64,000 nt of DNA from Crambe crambe (GCA_963924555.1 OZ004590.1:4642001-4706000), one strand, 5' to 3'. Numbered from the stretch's first letter, positions 12,193 to 24,091 are shown. The notes: generated from the sequence alone by a model not told the origin. Translations and numbers: made by a program.

Positions 12193-15100
12193 ATTTCCTC
12201 TCCCTTCCATCGCTGCAGTTCACCGATATTTATGAGCGGTATGCTTATGATGCTGTTCTTGCCCTCTTTGCTGCCACTGACCAAAGTGAATATGAAGACT
12301 TTGAAGGAGGAGTGCCCATTGTCAACATCCTGAATGGCATATCTTTCAACGGATCCTCGGTCAGTACTGAGCTGTGGGGCAAAATTGAAACAGTCTCAGT
12401 GTCCATGGGGAACAGTGGAAGCTCCAAATAAAGGACACACTGAATAAACGGCAACCTTTTAATAATAAGGGCACTGATTGAGGCTTTATCCTTTATTGAG
12501 AGCTCCCAACAGGGGCCTTGACCACAAGCACTCACTATCCCTTCTAAGTTCTAAGGGCAGAACTTACAAATTAAGTTGGTAGAGCAGTGGACTGTAGCGG
12601 TCCAAGATATCCATAGTTGCTGGTTCAAATCTGGCTTGAAGAATCTTTTTTCCAATTTATTATCTTGGTTTCAAGTACAAAGTGTTACTGTTTGGGCACA
12701 GGTCGCTGCATGATTTGAATCCAGGTCAGAGAATGTTTTTCCCAGGCTTATCATTTTTATGTATCCAGCTATGTTTGTTTGGACACATAGGGTCTGGTCT
12801 CCTTTCAAGATGGAATGCGTCGAGCAGAGAGGGTGTTCATAAAGCAATACAAAAAAGGTGCACACAAAAGGACTTTTGAGTGCTGGTTTAGTTGAGGGGT
12901 GGGGGAGAAATGGTACAAAGACAGCTGTTGTAGTCTCGAGTACATGTTGGGAAGAAATGGTACAACAAAGACAGCTGAGTAGAGGTGGGGTGTTTCAGTA
13001 TTGGGGTGAGAATGGGATACTTCAGTTTTAAGGATGAGAGTGAGGTACTTTTACCTTGAGACTATCTTCTTGCAGTCAGTGGAGTGTTAAAGCTGGTTAC
13101 TGTGGCCTCACAGACTGTCGACCAAGAAGGAAACTTCTCATACTTTCCTGGAGAGAGCAATGAATCGGTGTGGAACCACTCCTCTGTACCCTCGGATGGG
13201 ACCCCCAAGAACATAACCAACACACCCCTTATCCCACTGATGAGTGTGGTGTATGCCTACACAACTGCTGGGATTTTATTCGCCATTGTCTGCTTGATAT
13301 TTAATACTATTTTCAGACATAAGAGGTATATAATATTAATCTACCACCTATTGATGACAGAGGGGTATCAAAGGGCCATATCTAGCAGGATAGATGGGCA
13401 AAATCCCCCTTAGCCTTGTGCCTGGGTATGGGCTACTCCCCCTGATTTGATAAAATTTCTTTAAGTTGATACATATTACAGAGGACTGCCCCCCCCCCCC
13501 CCAAACCAATATTGGTAGGTACTGCCTTGATATAAGATGACTCTTATTTAGATTGATTCGTCTCACCAGTCCCAAGATCAACTACATCATCATACTTGGC
13601 TCCATTGTCTTTTACTGTGCAACGTACACCTTCTTCCATTTACCCAACATCAAACTGGATCTACTCACTATTGTGTGCAATGTAAATTGAAATTCAAGAG
13701 TGTATTTGATATATCACCTGATTAGCTTAGGCTTTTCTATAGCATATTTTGATGAAATTGTCCCAAACTTCTCCACACCAAATTTCAGCACCAGTAATAT
13801 GAAGAAGTGGCCTAATTTTATTGTGTACTTACCTGCAGATGCGGTTGTGGTTAACTACCCTTGGCTTCACACTGTGCTTTGGTCCCATCAATGCCAAGAT
13901 GTGGAGAGTTTACCACATCTGCCGTAAGCCCAACCCTTCCATGAAACAGCTGGTAAATCTCTAATTTCTTCACAGACCATAACATATCTAGCTAGCTACA
14001 CATAGCAAAGTTCTTTCCTTCGATTTTGGGACTGTTTGGGTTATGAAAGCAGCCCATTGTGTAAAACCTTTCTTACTGGCTAGCTAATGTGGACCTCATA
14101 ATAAGGAAGAGTTTCCCTCCCTTAGGTAAGAGTTTTCACCGTAGATGTGCTTCTACTGTAGACAGGTTTCTGCATGCATTGAGCTAGAAATACAGATAGG
14201 AGTGCAAGGGAAGCTTGCTGCAACATAGGCTCCAACTGTCCTTAAATCTGAAGGACAATCCTTAATTTTAGATGTTGTCCTTCGTCCTTCAATGGCTTGC
14301 TACTGCCCTATTGTTTGTCCTTAAAGTTGTCTAGCCAGCTACATATCAAAACTATATGCAAGTTTGCCATTGTAGTTATAGCACATTATAATTATTATGG
14401 CAAATATGCAATGCCACTGGGCATTTGCAAGCAACTGTACTGCATAAAATTCATTTATTCCATTAATATGGGTGTGGTTATGCTAATTAGGGGCGTGGTG
14501 ATTAAATTATAGATGGGTGTGGTTTGTGTCCTTAAAGTATTTTTAGAAAAGTTGGAGCCTATGCTGCAATAACACATACAAAGTTATCTTATGATGACAG
14601 AGCCCTGGCTCTATCATTTTTATACACACAGTCAACTATCAATTTTTATGCACACAATATTACTTGAGGCATTTGTTAGTACTATATGGATAACTCAGTT
14701 GCCTAAAACACCATGATGGGCATCCAATGGTTCATCAGCTGCAATATGTTTGCTATTCCCCTCATCACATCATACAGTTCATAAAAGATTGGCATCTGAT
14801 GTTGATAGTGGCTGGACTCCTTGCAACAGATCTCATCATACTCATTATCATCACGTCCTTGGACTCCCTCCAGTATTCACTGCGTTCCATTCCAGATAAA
14901 GAGCATCCAGAACTGGGCATGGATGTGAGTGAGCTATAGGTTCCGATAACTTCAACAATGACAGCAATAATACCTTTTCACCTTTAGGATAGAGGAATAA
15001 CCTTAGTTTTCTATGTCACAAGATGCTTCTCAGCTACGGAAGAGTATTGGTTTCCAATCATTATTGGTTACAAAGTACTCCTACAAATAATAGGAGCCTT

Positions 15101-16551
15101 CTTGGCATTCAACATACGGAAGATCAAAATCAAAGGCTTGAACGACTCAAAGGAGATCTCAATAATCTTGTATATCACCACAATCATCATCATCTTTGTG
15201 GTCATCGGGACGCTAGTGTTTGGGGATTATATCAACGTGGATGGAGCTGTATACGGTCTTGGAGTGTCTACTGCAACACACTGTGTTCTCATATTTATCT
15301 TTGTTCCAAAGGTATAGACATAATGTGTAACTAAGTACCTTTCTCAGAGAGTGGTCTTGGATAAATTTTGCAGAACCACAATACCCTATGAATGGCCACT
15401 TCCATCATAATAACTAGGGCAATGTTCAACATTCAGTTGACAGCGAGCAAGCAAGCAAGTGCTAGCTACAACTCTTTAGAAGATTTTGCTGTTTAGTTTA
15501 GACAGTGAGCAAGTGAGCATGATAGGCTCCAGTGCTTTATATTGCATCAGAGACAAGAGTCATGTAAGTGGTGGTTCCAACCAGAAATCTCCACGCATCA
15601 AAAGCTGTGAATACTTACCACAAGCACTTAGATAAGCCAAGCGCCTACAATTCACTTTGATACATTAATTTTGATAGCCAGTGAGCAAGCAAGTTAGTGC
15701 TACAACTCTTTAGAAGATTTGCTGTTGAGTTTATATGTAATAAAGTACCAGGCTAGAGCCTCTACAACTACTACTATAATAATGTGCAGCATTAATTTGA
15801 CAGTGAGCAAGTGAGTAGCTGATAGGCTCCAGTGCTTGCTGTCAGAGACAAGAGTCATGTAAGTTGTGGTTCCAACCGGGAAGCTCCATACATAGAAAGC
15901 ATACTTACCACAAGCACTTAAGCACTTAGATAACAACTTAGATAAGCCTAGCAACTTAGATAAGCCTAGCGCCCTATGACAAAAGGCTGTAGAAAATGAT
16001 TACAATTATGCGTATTATGCACGTGCAGGCGCTAGAGTCAGCTCGCTTGCTGCCACTGATTTCCATGATACATACAGTACAATACGTAGAACCTCAGAGT
16101 TATAAAGGACTCTTTAGGATCTGTTTTCTTGGAGGTTAAAATGTACTAATGCTATGGGAAAGGGGCTCAAAAGGAGCATCCTTTGGGTCCTTTATCGGAA
16201 GATCCACTGTAATACATAGCTACCTATTGAATCATGATGCATCATTATTTTTTTTGTATATAGATGGTTGCACTGTATAAGGATCCCAAGGGGGAAACCA
16301 TTTTCAACACTTCAGCAGGAAGGCATGAATCCATAGCCAAGTCACAGACAGCTATTCTTGACTGCAAGATAATTACGCTGGAGACAAAAATCAAGGAACT
16401 GGAGTTCCAGCTGGATGAAAGAAAGGTCACTAGTATTTTTTTTAATGATCCCCCCAATTAATGATACCTTACTGCCCTTATACAGGAGTCATCATTCAGT
16501 GATACCACTACCACTTCTTCAGCAGCCGATGTCACTAAGCAACCAGAGTGA
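9742..16551 (+). CDS. GABA-B-like class C G protein-coupled receptor
   Basis: Predicted 772 aa, 15 exons: 9742-10017, 10072-10197, 10262-10423, 11574-11672, 11743-11808, 11913-12119, 12219-12359, 12676-12724 (tentative), 13076-13325, 13552-13681, 13839-13952, 14778-14924, 14988-15311, 16264-16425, 16486-16551. A signal peptide covers about residues 1-26. The Venus-flytrap ligand domain shows APLLKGLLESPPKVAVIHPG and SLLKFYGWQRIVVFSDD. Seven helices follow (e.g. TLGFTLCFGPINAKMWRVYH, KDWHLMLIVAGLLATDLIIL). The cytoplasmic tail has a heptad segment (IITLETKIKELEFQLDE), as in GABA-B subunits, which pair by a coiled coil. No cysteine-rich domain of the mGluR type is seen, which supports the GABA-B group. 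Ligand unknown. The tentative 49-nt exon is needed to keep frame and supplies the end of the lobe. Sponges are known to carry expanded families of such receptors. Confidence 0.88.
10424..11573. repeat. repeat-filled intron 3 of the class C receptor gene
   Basis: Holds a MITE family 1 copy (10435-10655, TA-flanked) and internal direct repeats of a short unit around GAAATACAGAAAGCTAGTGT (about 10,820-11,030). It also holds a second degenerate MITE copy (about 11,179-11,325) and an (ATGT)n array of about 100 bp (11,329-11,430). No exon seen. Confidence 0.7.
12131..12190. repeat. (CT)n microsatellite in the class C receptor gene
   Basis: About 30 CT units directly upstream of the polypyrimidine tract and acceptor of the exon starting 12219; its length could affect splicing. 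Confidence 0.9.
12565..12650 (+). mobile_element. tRNA-like sequence, probable SINE head
   Basis: Contains an A-box-like block GTTGGTAGAGCAGTGG (12575-12590) and a B-box GGTTCAAATC (12622-12631) at tRNA spacing. An anticodon-type arm pairs TGGAC with GTCCA around a 7-nt loop (12588-12604). Position 33 of the loop is G, not T, and no clean acceptor stem is seen, so a functional tRNA gene is unlikely; a tRNA-derived SINE remnant is the better reading. Confidence 0.5.
14224..14563. mobile_element. hAT-like MITE, 340 bp
   Basis: Perfect 14-bp terminal inverted repeats CATAGGCTCCAACT / AGTTGGAGCCTATG are flanked by CTGCAA on both sides (14218-14223 and 14564-14569). An 8-bp duplication TGCTGCAA is possible if the right end is set two bases earlier, which would fit hAT. 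No transposase frame. Intronic in the receptor gene. Confidence 0.7.
15440..15970. repeat. imperfect tandem duplication in receptor intron
   Basis: Two diverged copies (about 15,445-15,650 and 15,670-15,970) share in the same order ACAACTCTTTAGAAGAT, GATAGGCTCCAGTGCTT, AGAGACAAGAGTCATGTAAG and CTTACCACAAGCACTTA. The second copy has gained about 60 bp. No coding content. Confidence 0.75.
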
Positions 16552-16717
16552 ATTTCATTTGAGACTATAATTTTTCCTTTGGTGCTTAGAGCATTCCTTC
16601 TTTATACATGTCATTAGTCTCAATTGTAGCTATTGCCCCTTATTATAAATGAGGTACGAAAATTTTATATTGAATACTTTGTTATGATTACAAGAATAGT
16701 TGATAAGTAGTTGGTTG

Positions 16718-18810
16718 CTATGAAATCTTGAGGAGTGATGTCCTATCATCAGGAATTTGCCGAGAACGAGCACAATTGATATACTTGTATGCCAGTATCT
16801 GAACTAGGATCTGTAAAAATGACGATATTAACTTTCTCACAACAGGCTGCATGTAGGATCCTACCCTTAGAATAATTATTACACTGTGACAGGGAATTCT
16901 TCAACGTGGATACTTTACTTTGGAATCACAATCTTGATTCCTGGATGGAGAGGTGTCCTCATTTCAGGGGTGGGTTAGCTAATGGGACACAAAGAATAGG
17001 TTCTCTGACCTATCCGAGAGGCAAGGCATGAGGCAACTACAGCTAGCTATAGGCTTGCTGGGTAAGTTGATATATATAGGAGCTAGCTATAAGCTGGCTG
17101 AAGAAGTGTACGGCTAGTAGCTAATCAATTACACTGCTACATCTTCACTGCAATATATATATCGACATTGTGTATGCCTGTGAGGTTAATGTTTGCACTA
17201 CATTTCAGACTGATTCTGAGCAGGAGATTGATGAGCTGGAAGTGTTACACAGTCTACATCATTGTGCATTCTATAGTGTTAGCTACTAAGCCAGCAGTGT
17301 AAGTTTCTAGCTACTGATCCTAGTACTCACCACGAGATCATAGAGGACTGACACTGCACTCCCAACAATCCATGGGAGTTTCTGCAGCAGGAAGACTCTG
17401 TCCACACTGAAGAGAAGTACACTGGTAAGGTAGGTGGAGTCTCCCAGAGTGACAAAGATGAACATTAAGAGGGAGACACCCTCTACAGAGCATCGTGTGC
17501 ACTGCCATACAAATTAATAATAACTATCACTTCTCATGGGCCAGACCAAAAAATATCTCTAGAAGGACACTCTGGATAAATTAAAACTTCTCAATAATGA
17601 AGAGGACAACCTTTCTACAAAGGACAAAATGGCTGGTCCCAATAGTGTCCTTTTATTTGGAGGTAGCCTATCACTGTACATATTATTGGCACTAACATTC
17701 TTTATGATTTGAGGAGGAAGAGCGAAGAAGTAAACCACTGCAGATACCCATCCAAGAGCATAACCTATCATGAACTTAGAGTCATGGATATCAATAGGAG
17801 GAGATTCAGTCATTTCCAAGAGATTTCTTCCATTCCCTTGGGTCCTGCTGAAATGCCAGTCGTGTGATGACGGAGGTGAGAGCAGTGCTGCATTTGGCAC
17901 CAGTAAAACAAGAGCCACCATGCTTAAAATCACATAATCAGAGCTATGCCGCTTGAATTGAAATAACCTCTTCATACCTGGAGATTTGATGATAAATTCA
18001 TGGTGAAAAGACAGAAATAATTTTTTAAGGCAACTGGGAAACACACACTTGCACTGCTGACATACCCTTCAATCCTTGATTCCTCAGCAAATGGAGAATA
18101 AATTGCACTAAAGTGATAGTATCAATGAGAACAAAGTAAGCAGCTTCAGCAATCTGTTGGCAAGAGAACAAAAACGATTCTTGTACTAGCTACTATCACA
18201 CTAAAGTATATTTGCGTTCAATCCCTTGAACATTATTGCTATATCTGCTCTTAACTTTCTCATCTCAATTATTGACCAAATTGTACATTTAAAACACCTA
18301 AATAGCATCACCCATGAGCTTGTTTTTGATTTGAAATTTGGTTAATTAACAAAGTTATAGCACTGAGCAGTATTGAAGTGAATCCATAATAGACTCTTAA
18401 GCTACAAATTTAAGTATGGATTCAGTCACCTGGGTAGTCAACTGACTCGTAAGAACTCCACCAAGAAAATTAGCAGCATCACTGAACAACCATAGCAATA
18501 AGAACCAAAAGGACAAAGATTCGTCAGCCTTTCCTGTCCTGCAATTGACTATGATTTGACTAAAAACATAAATATAAGGAGTCCACAATCAGAAGAGTTA
18601 ATTGCTCTATAGCTACTCATCTTACGGGAGCTGTGCAACAAGCCAGCAGAATATGGAGATCGTACCAATGACAAAAGCAATGTATTGTCTCGCTTCCACC
18701 ACACAATCTCCAAAGTACTGATAAATCCAGCGTGAATGAAGGAATATTGTAGCATTGACATCACATTCATTAGTAGTGCCATTGAAATCATGCTTCAATA
18801 TTTCTTCCAT
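16718..18810 (-). CDS. SLC66A1: PQ-loop lysosomal amino-acid transporter, SLC66A1/PQLC2-like
   Basis: Six exons, minus strand: 18626-18810, 18430-18559, 18066-18153, 17697-17977, 17331-17501, 16718-16810; 315 aa. Two PQ-loop repeats are present: AQLPQIIVNCRTGKADES and ALPPQIIKN followed by CSVEGVSLLMF. The block ADESLSFWFLLLWLFSDAAN fits the PQLC2 subgroup, which exports cationic amino acids and cystine-derived mixed disulfide from lysosomes and links them to C9orf72 recruitment in mammals. An N-terminal luminal segment has NGT and NAT N-glycosylation sequons. The tail has an acidic dileucine sorting signal (DRTSLL), consistent with lysosomal targeting. Start chosen at the ATG that opens the conserved first exon. 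A MITE family 1 fragment (about 17,562-17,677) follows exon 4 in its intron, and a hairpin-type repeat remnant lies in intron 2. Confidence 0.9.
18222..18385. mobile_element. diverged foldback-element remnant
   Basis: Left arm with CTTAACTTTCTCATCTCAAT and right arm with GAAATTTGGTTAATTAACAA are degenerate versions of the arms of the hairpin element at 46812-46976, in the same order and spacing. Intronic in the PQ-loop gene. Confidence 0.4.
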
Positions 18811-19544
18811 GAATACTATCTGTAGGAAGAGCTACAGTATTAGCTAAATAGTAGTGATTCCGGAAGCTAGACATGCCCACATATAACTAGCTCTATCTCA
18901 AAGATCAATCAACACATGAACGCCCAGCAGCAGCTTAATAAATGTACTAACTACTCAAACACCAAATGAACCAGTGTGTTATGTTCACAGTTAGCGCCGT
19001 TGATTTTTAGTTCTATGGAGATTTATATGGGGAAAACGGTAAATCTGTATAACATCTATGTGCTTCACCTGTTCCTTGGTTAACCCACACCAGCAGGTAG
19101 GCCTTGTTATAAGCTAGCTAATGATATCTAAACATCAAGCGCTTCTATAACCGTCAGGCTGCGCTGGCCGGCCAAAGTTTCAGGAAATGTATGGCTTCCG
19201 GAATCGCTATAAATAGGGAAATCATAGACTGGTTCTTTTTAGTCTGGGACTTTTGACTAGTCCCAGACTAACGTCCATCTAACCATAGCATAACTCACCT
19301 AAAGGTGCACATAGGTATTATTGTAGCTGCAGTGCTAAAGATCTGTATAGTCTCGCAGGTCCCGCCCCTCCGGCTCCATGTGCCCGGGCGCGGGCGCGCC
19401 GGCCGGTAGGCGTGGCTACTACTGTAATGACCTTTGCCCTTCTCTATATCTATAGCTAGCTAGCTTCGCTGTTCGCTTCGCGCGTTTTCAATCTATGCTT
19501 CTGGGTACCACTACATAACCTGAGAACTATAAGTCAAGCCGGCC
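18811..19544. promoter_or_regulatory. divergent promoter region, PQ-loop transporter / NXF
   Basis: The largest divergent spacer in the window (734 bp). It holds a perfect 13-bp hairpin (19239-19251 with 19259-19271, 7-nt loop) and a GC-rich island (about 19,355-19,410) with a GC box CCCGCCCCTCC and the CpG-dense block GCCCGGGCGCGGGCGCGCC. The island is striking in otherwise AT-rich DNA and is probably the NXF core promoter. No gene seen. Confidence 0.5.
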
Positions 19545-22500
19545 ATGTCTGCCGACGATAGGATTTGGAAGCGTGGAGGGGGTTTCCACGGCAGCAGGCG
19601 TGGAGGTGGAGGGAGAGGTGGACGGAGAGGTCGTCCCAGAGGAAGAGTAGGGCACCCCTTAAATAGAATAGAGGATGAAGATGGCGACTCTTACATGGAC
19701 GAAGCTCAGAGTAACAAGCCAAGATAGTAAGTAATATTATCCTAATTAAAGCACACCAAACCCTTAATACCGTTCATAATACTATTAGTCAACCGTATAA
19801 CAAGGGTGAGGGTCGTGTGTCAGCATTTTCCCGTTTGGGAGAAAGGTCATCTGGTAGCTCTGGCTCTACGACTGGTCGACGTCTTGGGGGGTTGAAGTCT
19901 GACAGTTCAGGAGAATCATGGCATAAAATCACTGTGAGTCCTTATACAAGATTGATAATTTAAACATATTGACAAAAAAATTGGCTCAGGTCTTTCAAGG
20001 TGCTTCTCAGAGCAGGGAATGGCTACTGCGGACTTTAAAGGAATCTGTTTCTGAACCATTCATGGCAGAACAGGTGAAGCAGGGATTTTTTTTTTCAAGG
20101 GGAGGAGGGGCAAATCCCCCCCCCCCCCCCCCCCCCCCCCCCATGCTCCATCTAGTGAATATATAGTACATACATGCTTTATTTGTGCCCTGTGGGATCA
20201 TCCTGTGCAGATTCATCAACTCGGAGACAAGCTGATGTTTTTCGTGAATGACTCCAGAGCAGCAGGAGAGTTGAGAGAATTGGGAACTGTTCAGTCCAAG
20301 AGCGGTCCTCTAAAAATCGCTGTCAAACCTTCTGATCCACCCAAGGGTAAACGTGATGGGGGTGGAGCCAGTGGCGGGTTCAGTAGTGAGCGTTATCAAA
20401 GACCACCGAGGTTCGCTCGTTCAGGAACGAATCGTAGCAACGACGATGACGTTTCAATGGACGAAGACCCTACTGAAGTCATCAAGGTATGTGAAATTAC
20501 CAAGCTTTTAATGTTTAGTGTTAATTAAAACTTCACATACTTTTCAGGAAGTACTTGGCGAGCGGTTTAACACTCAGACAAGAGCACTTGATCTTACTGA
20601 CCTTTTTCATGAACAAAGTATAGTCCATTTTTTGTTTATTCATTCATCATTTATGATACTCCTTCACCTTTAGAGTTTCGGCAGCACAGGATAAAAGCTT
20701 CAATGTTTGATCAGAGGTTTGTGGAGTCTATTCTCTCCATAATTGGGGAGCACTGTCCTGATGTAAGTTCTTTAGGACTTCTAATGGTTTTGGTTCGGAA
20801 AATAAATTATCAATTTGCACACACATACAGCTCCTAGCACTGGACCTTAGTAACAACAGACTCCAGCGTCTTGAGGTTTATGCCAGTCTTCCATCCAAAT
20901 GTAAACAGTTAAAGACCCTCAACCTTTCCAACAATGAGATCCACTCGATTGCTGAACTTGAACACATACGAGGAATGGAAAGTGTTACTAGCCTGTTGCT
21001 AAAGAATAACCCACTTGTCAGCCAAATGAGTTCTGTGCGAAGATTCTTTCCTAATCTTGAGACCCTGGTAAGCAGTCCATCTATGGTGTAACTATGCTAG
21101 AGAAGTAGACATGTTATTTGATTTCACTCAATACTTTTATCCGTATCCAGGATGACCAGAATCTACCAAGTCCAGTGAAGTTTGACCTCCCTGTCTCAGT
21201 GGGCCAGATTCCTCCCTACGTGGTATGAAATGATCCAGTGTCCCTGTGACTGTATGCCAGCTAATGATACTGCTTCATAGGCAAATCATCTACCAGAAGG
21301 TGATGTCAAGGTTTTAATCGTCAGGTTCCTGGAGCAGTGAGTTTGTTTGTTTGTTTGTTTGTTTGTTTGTTTGTTTGTTTGATGTCGATAACATTCTTTA
21401 GGTACTATTCTCTCTACGATGGTGAGTCTCGTGAAAAACTTCTTGAAGCTTATGATGATAACGTAATGACCCTTGCTCTCATCTCTGTCAGAATTGAAAC
21501 CGTTCTTTTAATACTCTATAGGCACTGTTCTCCATGTCTGTGATATTTCCTGATAATCAAAGGTAGATATTCCAATAGCTAATGGATAACTCCAGACTAT
21601 CTGAATTCTCAACATGCAAAATAGCAAGCAAGTAGTCCATTTGTTAACATACGTGTATCATCACTTTTGACAGGGACTACCCTCTTCAGAGCTATCTCCC
21701 AAAGAGCAGAAATCTCTTACGGGTAAAAGACCCTGGTGAGTACATATGATACTGAGAAAGATTCATGAAATTCTTATTCATGCATATCTTAAATACAGCA
21801 AAACGTCAGTCCTTGCTGAAGCATGGTCGAATAGACATAGTCCAGTTTCTGAGGGATTTGCCTAGAACCAAACACCAAAGTGATCTCTTTGAGGTTGATG
21901 TAATCAGAGCAGCAGTGAGTTAACATTCCATAGGTTACAGCATTTAGTATAATAGTTAATTCTTTAATCAAGGGCACAGAAACAGCTTTTGTGGTCCATG
22001 GAGTATTTTGTGAAGGTATAGATTTATCTCTTGCAATTAGTTATAATTATGATATGTAAATTTTCTTGATTGTGGTTATAGAAAGTGACAAAAAGGACTT
22101 GCTGATTCGCTCTTTCACTCGTACTTTTATAATAGCTGCCACTGGAGCAAGGTTCGTTATTGATTTGTAGATGTACATAGAGTGGATGGAGCCTTCTTAC
22201 AATTTTAAGATCATGGTATGAATTGATTATAAGTCTGCCTTAAATGCAAGCTATAATTATTGTGATACACTGCATATTTATCACTATGTTTCTTCATTAA
22301 TTTTTTCCTCATCATCGTTGTTGTTTTTTTGTTGTTTTGGTTTGTTTTTGTTGTTTTTTGAAACGACTCCGTGATTCACTTTGATGATTGGAAAATGATC
22401 TCTTGTCACACCAGAAGGTGTCATAAAATTTTGCAACGGCTGCTTCATATCAAAGAAAGATATAGAAGAGCTAATGATTTGAAAATTTGAAATGAATGTC

Positions 22501-23584
22501 ATTTGAGTTAATATCGAAAAGAGATGGAGCTAAAATATACCACAGCAAAAGTGCTGAAAGTGATAAGCATCATTTTTGTGAGACGTAAAAGAATGGTTGC
22601 GGAATGAAGTTACAGTTCTGCTGAAATATTAATTTTGCTGAAGAAGTGAATCAAAGAAACATCAGTAACTCAACTGAAACCATGATATCATCTCAATCTT
22701 GAAACTTGATGTTATCCCCATGGATTTTATTCACTGTTGTGTGTCTGTCTGTCTGTCTGTCTGTCTTTCTCATTGATGTCTGTGTCTGTGGTGTATCATG
22801 ATAATGTATGCATGCATTCCCTTTGATGAGTCTCATTAGAAAGATCTAACTAGCAAAATTAGCCATGCTTCTTGTAGCCTACTCTATTAGCAATCCTCTT
22901 GCAGTATTGAGCAGTGTTATCTCTGAATGATTGTTTTCTTTCTTCTCAGTGTGGTCATTTTGAATGACTTGCTGGCTATTACCACTGCAAGTCCTAAGAG
23001 CATCCAGGCAAGTTAATACAGTGGAACCTCCAAATAATGGATACACTTAGGACCTAGCCTTTTGTCCTTTGTAGAGAGGATGTCCATGTACAAAAAAGGT
23101 ACTTTTTAGATTGTCCTTTGTTAAGAGGTTATCCTCTTTACGGCGTGTCCTTTATTGGAAGTTCCACTGTAATCAACTGAGAGAGGGAATGTTTCATTGT
23201 AGATGCAACTTTGCTGTTGCAGTTTGTGAAACAGAAGATCCAGTCCCCACAAATCCCACCACAGCAGCCCCTCACCACTAGCTTATCTTCCGTGCAACAA
23301 GAGTCTATAAAAAGTCTTGCTGAAGCAACAAAAATGAATTTTGACTACTGCAACAAGTGCGTAATCCACTGTACTAATGGCTATCCCTATTGATTCCATG
23401 CTTCTTTTCATCTTAGATGTCTATTGGAGAATAACTGGGATCTTTCTAGTGCACTCACTGTGTTCACTACTCTACAGGTATATATAATGGCTTGTTGGCT
23501 ACTGGCTAGTTTGTCAATGAAGTTGTATGTAATGTGCTTAACTTTCAGTCCCAAGGCAAAATCCCTTCTGAAGCATTCTCGTGA
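19545..23584 (+). CDS. NXF1: nuclear RNA export factor (NXF1/TAP type)
   Basis: Complete, 638 aa, 19 exons: 19545-19726, 19789-19933, 19990-20073, 20211-20486, 20548-20617, 20674-20762, 20831-21067, 21151-21222, 21281-21336, 21402-21486, 21522-21562, 21674-21735, 21799-21914, 21973-22015, 22082-22151, 22950-23007, 23223-23356, 23417-23477, 23549-23584. Domains in order: RGG-rich N-terminus (RGGGGRGGRRGRPRGR, likely RNA and ALYREF contact), RRM-like domain (residues about 105-210), leucine-rich repeats (LLALDLSNNRLQRL, LKTLNLSNNEIHSI), NTF2-like domain for p15/NXT binding (FLEQYYSLYDG to LAITTAS) and the TAP-C UBA-like end (NFDYCNKCLLENNWDLSSAL) that binds nucleoporin FG repeats. It exports bulk mRNA through nuclear pores. 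The intron after exon 16 starts with GC (CAG|gcaagt). MITE copy 23019-23169 lies in that same intron. Poly-C (20119-20142) interrupts intron 3. Confidence 0.97.
22152..22949. other. intron 15 of NXF, 798 bp
   Basis: AT-rich with a short (GTCT)n run near 22,745. I found no exon and no structure I could equate with the constitutive transport element known from an intron of vertebrate NXF1. Confidence 0.4.
23019..23169. mobile_element. MITE family 1, near full-length copy
   Basis: 151 bp, from CAGTGGAACCTCCAAATAA to TTATTGGAAGTTCCACTG, flanked by TA on both sides. Terminal repeats of about 19 bp match with one or two changes. The interior carries repeated GAGGTTNTCCTCTTT-type palindromic pieces. 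TA target duplication points to the Tc1/mariner superfamily. Intronic in NXF. Confidence 0.8.
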
Positions 23585-23673
23585 CTACATGACTGTATAA
23601 TATATTGATCAGCTCTCTTTATTTATAAGATTTCTGTATTTTATAATAATATAGCAATATTTTTTTCTTTTCA

Positions 23674-23712
<39 letters not shown>

Positions 23713-23720
23713 ACATATTA

Positions 23721-24091
23721 GGCCAAACCAATTAAATTTCCTGTTTCTCATCACAAAAATATGAAAAATCCAATGCTGCATGCGAAAACAAAAACAAAAA
23801 CACAAGGACTTTCCAACTGCACAGAGTTATGTAGCTAGATTATTTTGATAGCTAGCCAGCCTAGCTAACTTGGTCTACATAAAGCTGCTAACTAGCTAGT
23901 GTGTGTGCCATTAAAAGGAGCATTTTTTTGTTGCCTAACTTAAGCAGCTGTCACAAATTACTCACAATGAGTCTCTCTATTATTTATTATTAGACTGGCA
24001 CAGCAAAGATAAAGTTTTGTTTGTGTTTTTCAATTTTGGCAAAAATCAATGAGGGAGCTGATGAGAAACAGGAAATTTAATTGGTTTGGCC
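23721..24091. mobile_element. PIF/Harbinger-type MITE, 371 bp
   Basis: Perfect 33-bp terminal inverted repeats (23721-23753 and 24059-24091) start GGCCAAACCAATTAAATTTC. A TTA flank is present on each side (23718-23720, 24092-24094), the 3-bp duplication typical of PIF/Harbinger. A long poly-T precedes and a poly-A-rich run follows. No transposase frame. It fills the spacer between the NXF stop and the stop of the convergent gene, ending 24 bp from the latter. Confidence 0.85.

Noticed and set aside
12575-12640. Functional tRNA gene
   Set aside because: A and B boxes are present but the anticodon loop lacks U33 and no acceptor stem closes it.
22152-22949. Constitutive transport element in an NXF intron, as in vertebrates
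   Set aside because: The intron position differs and I saw no matching internal-loop hairpin.
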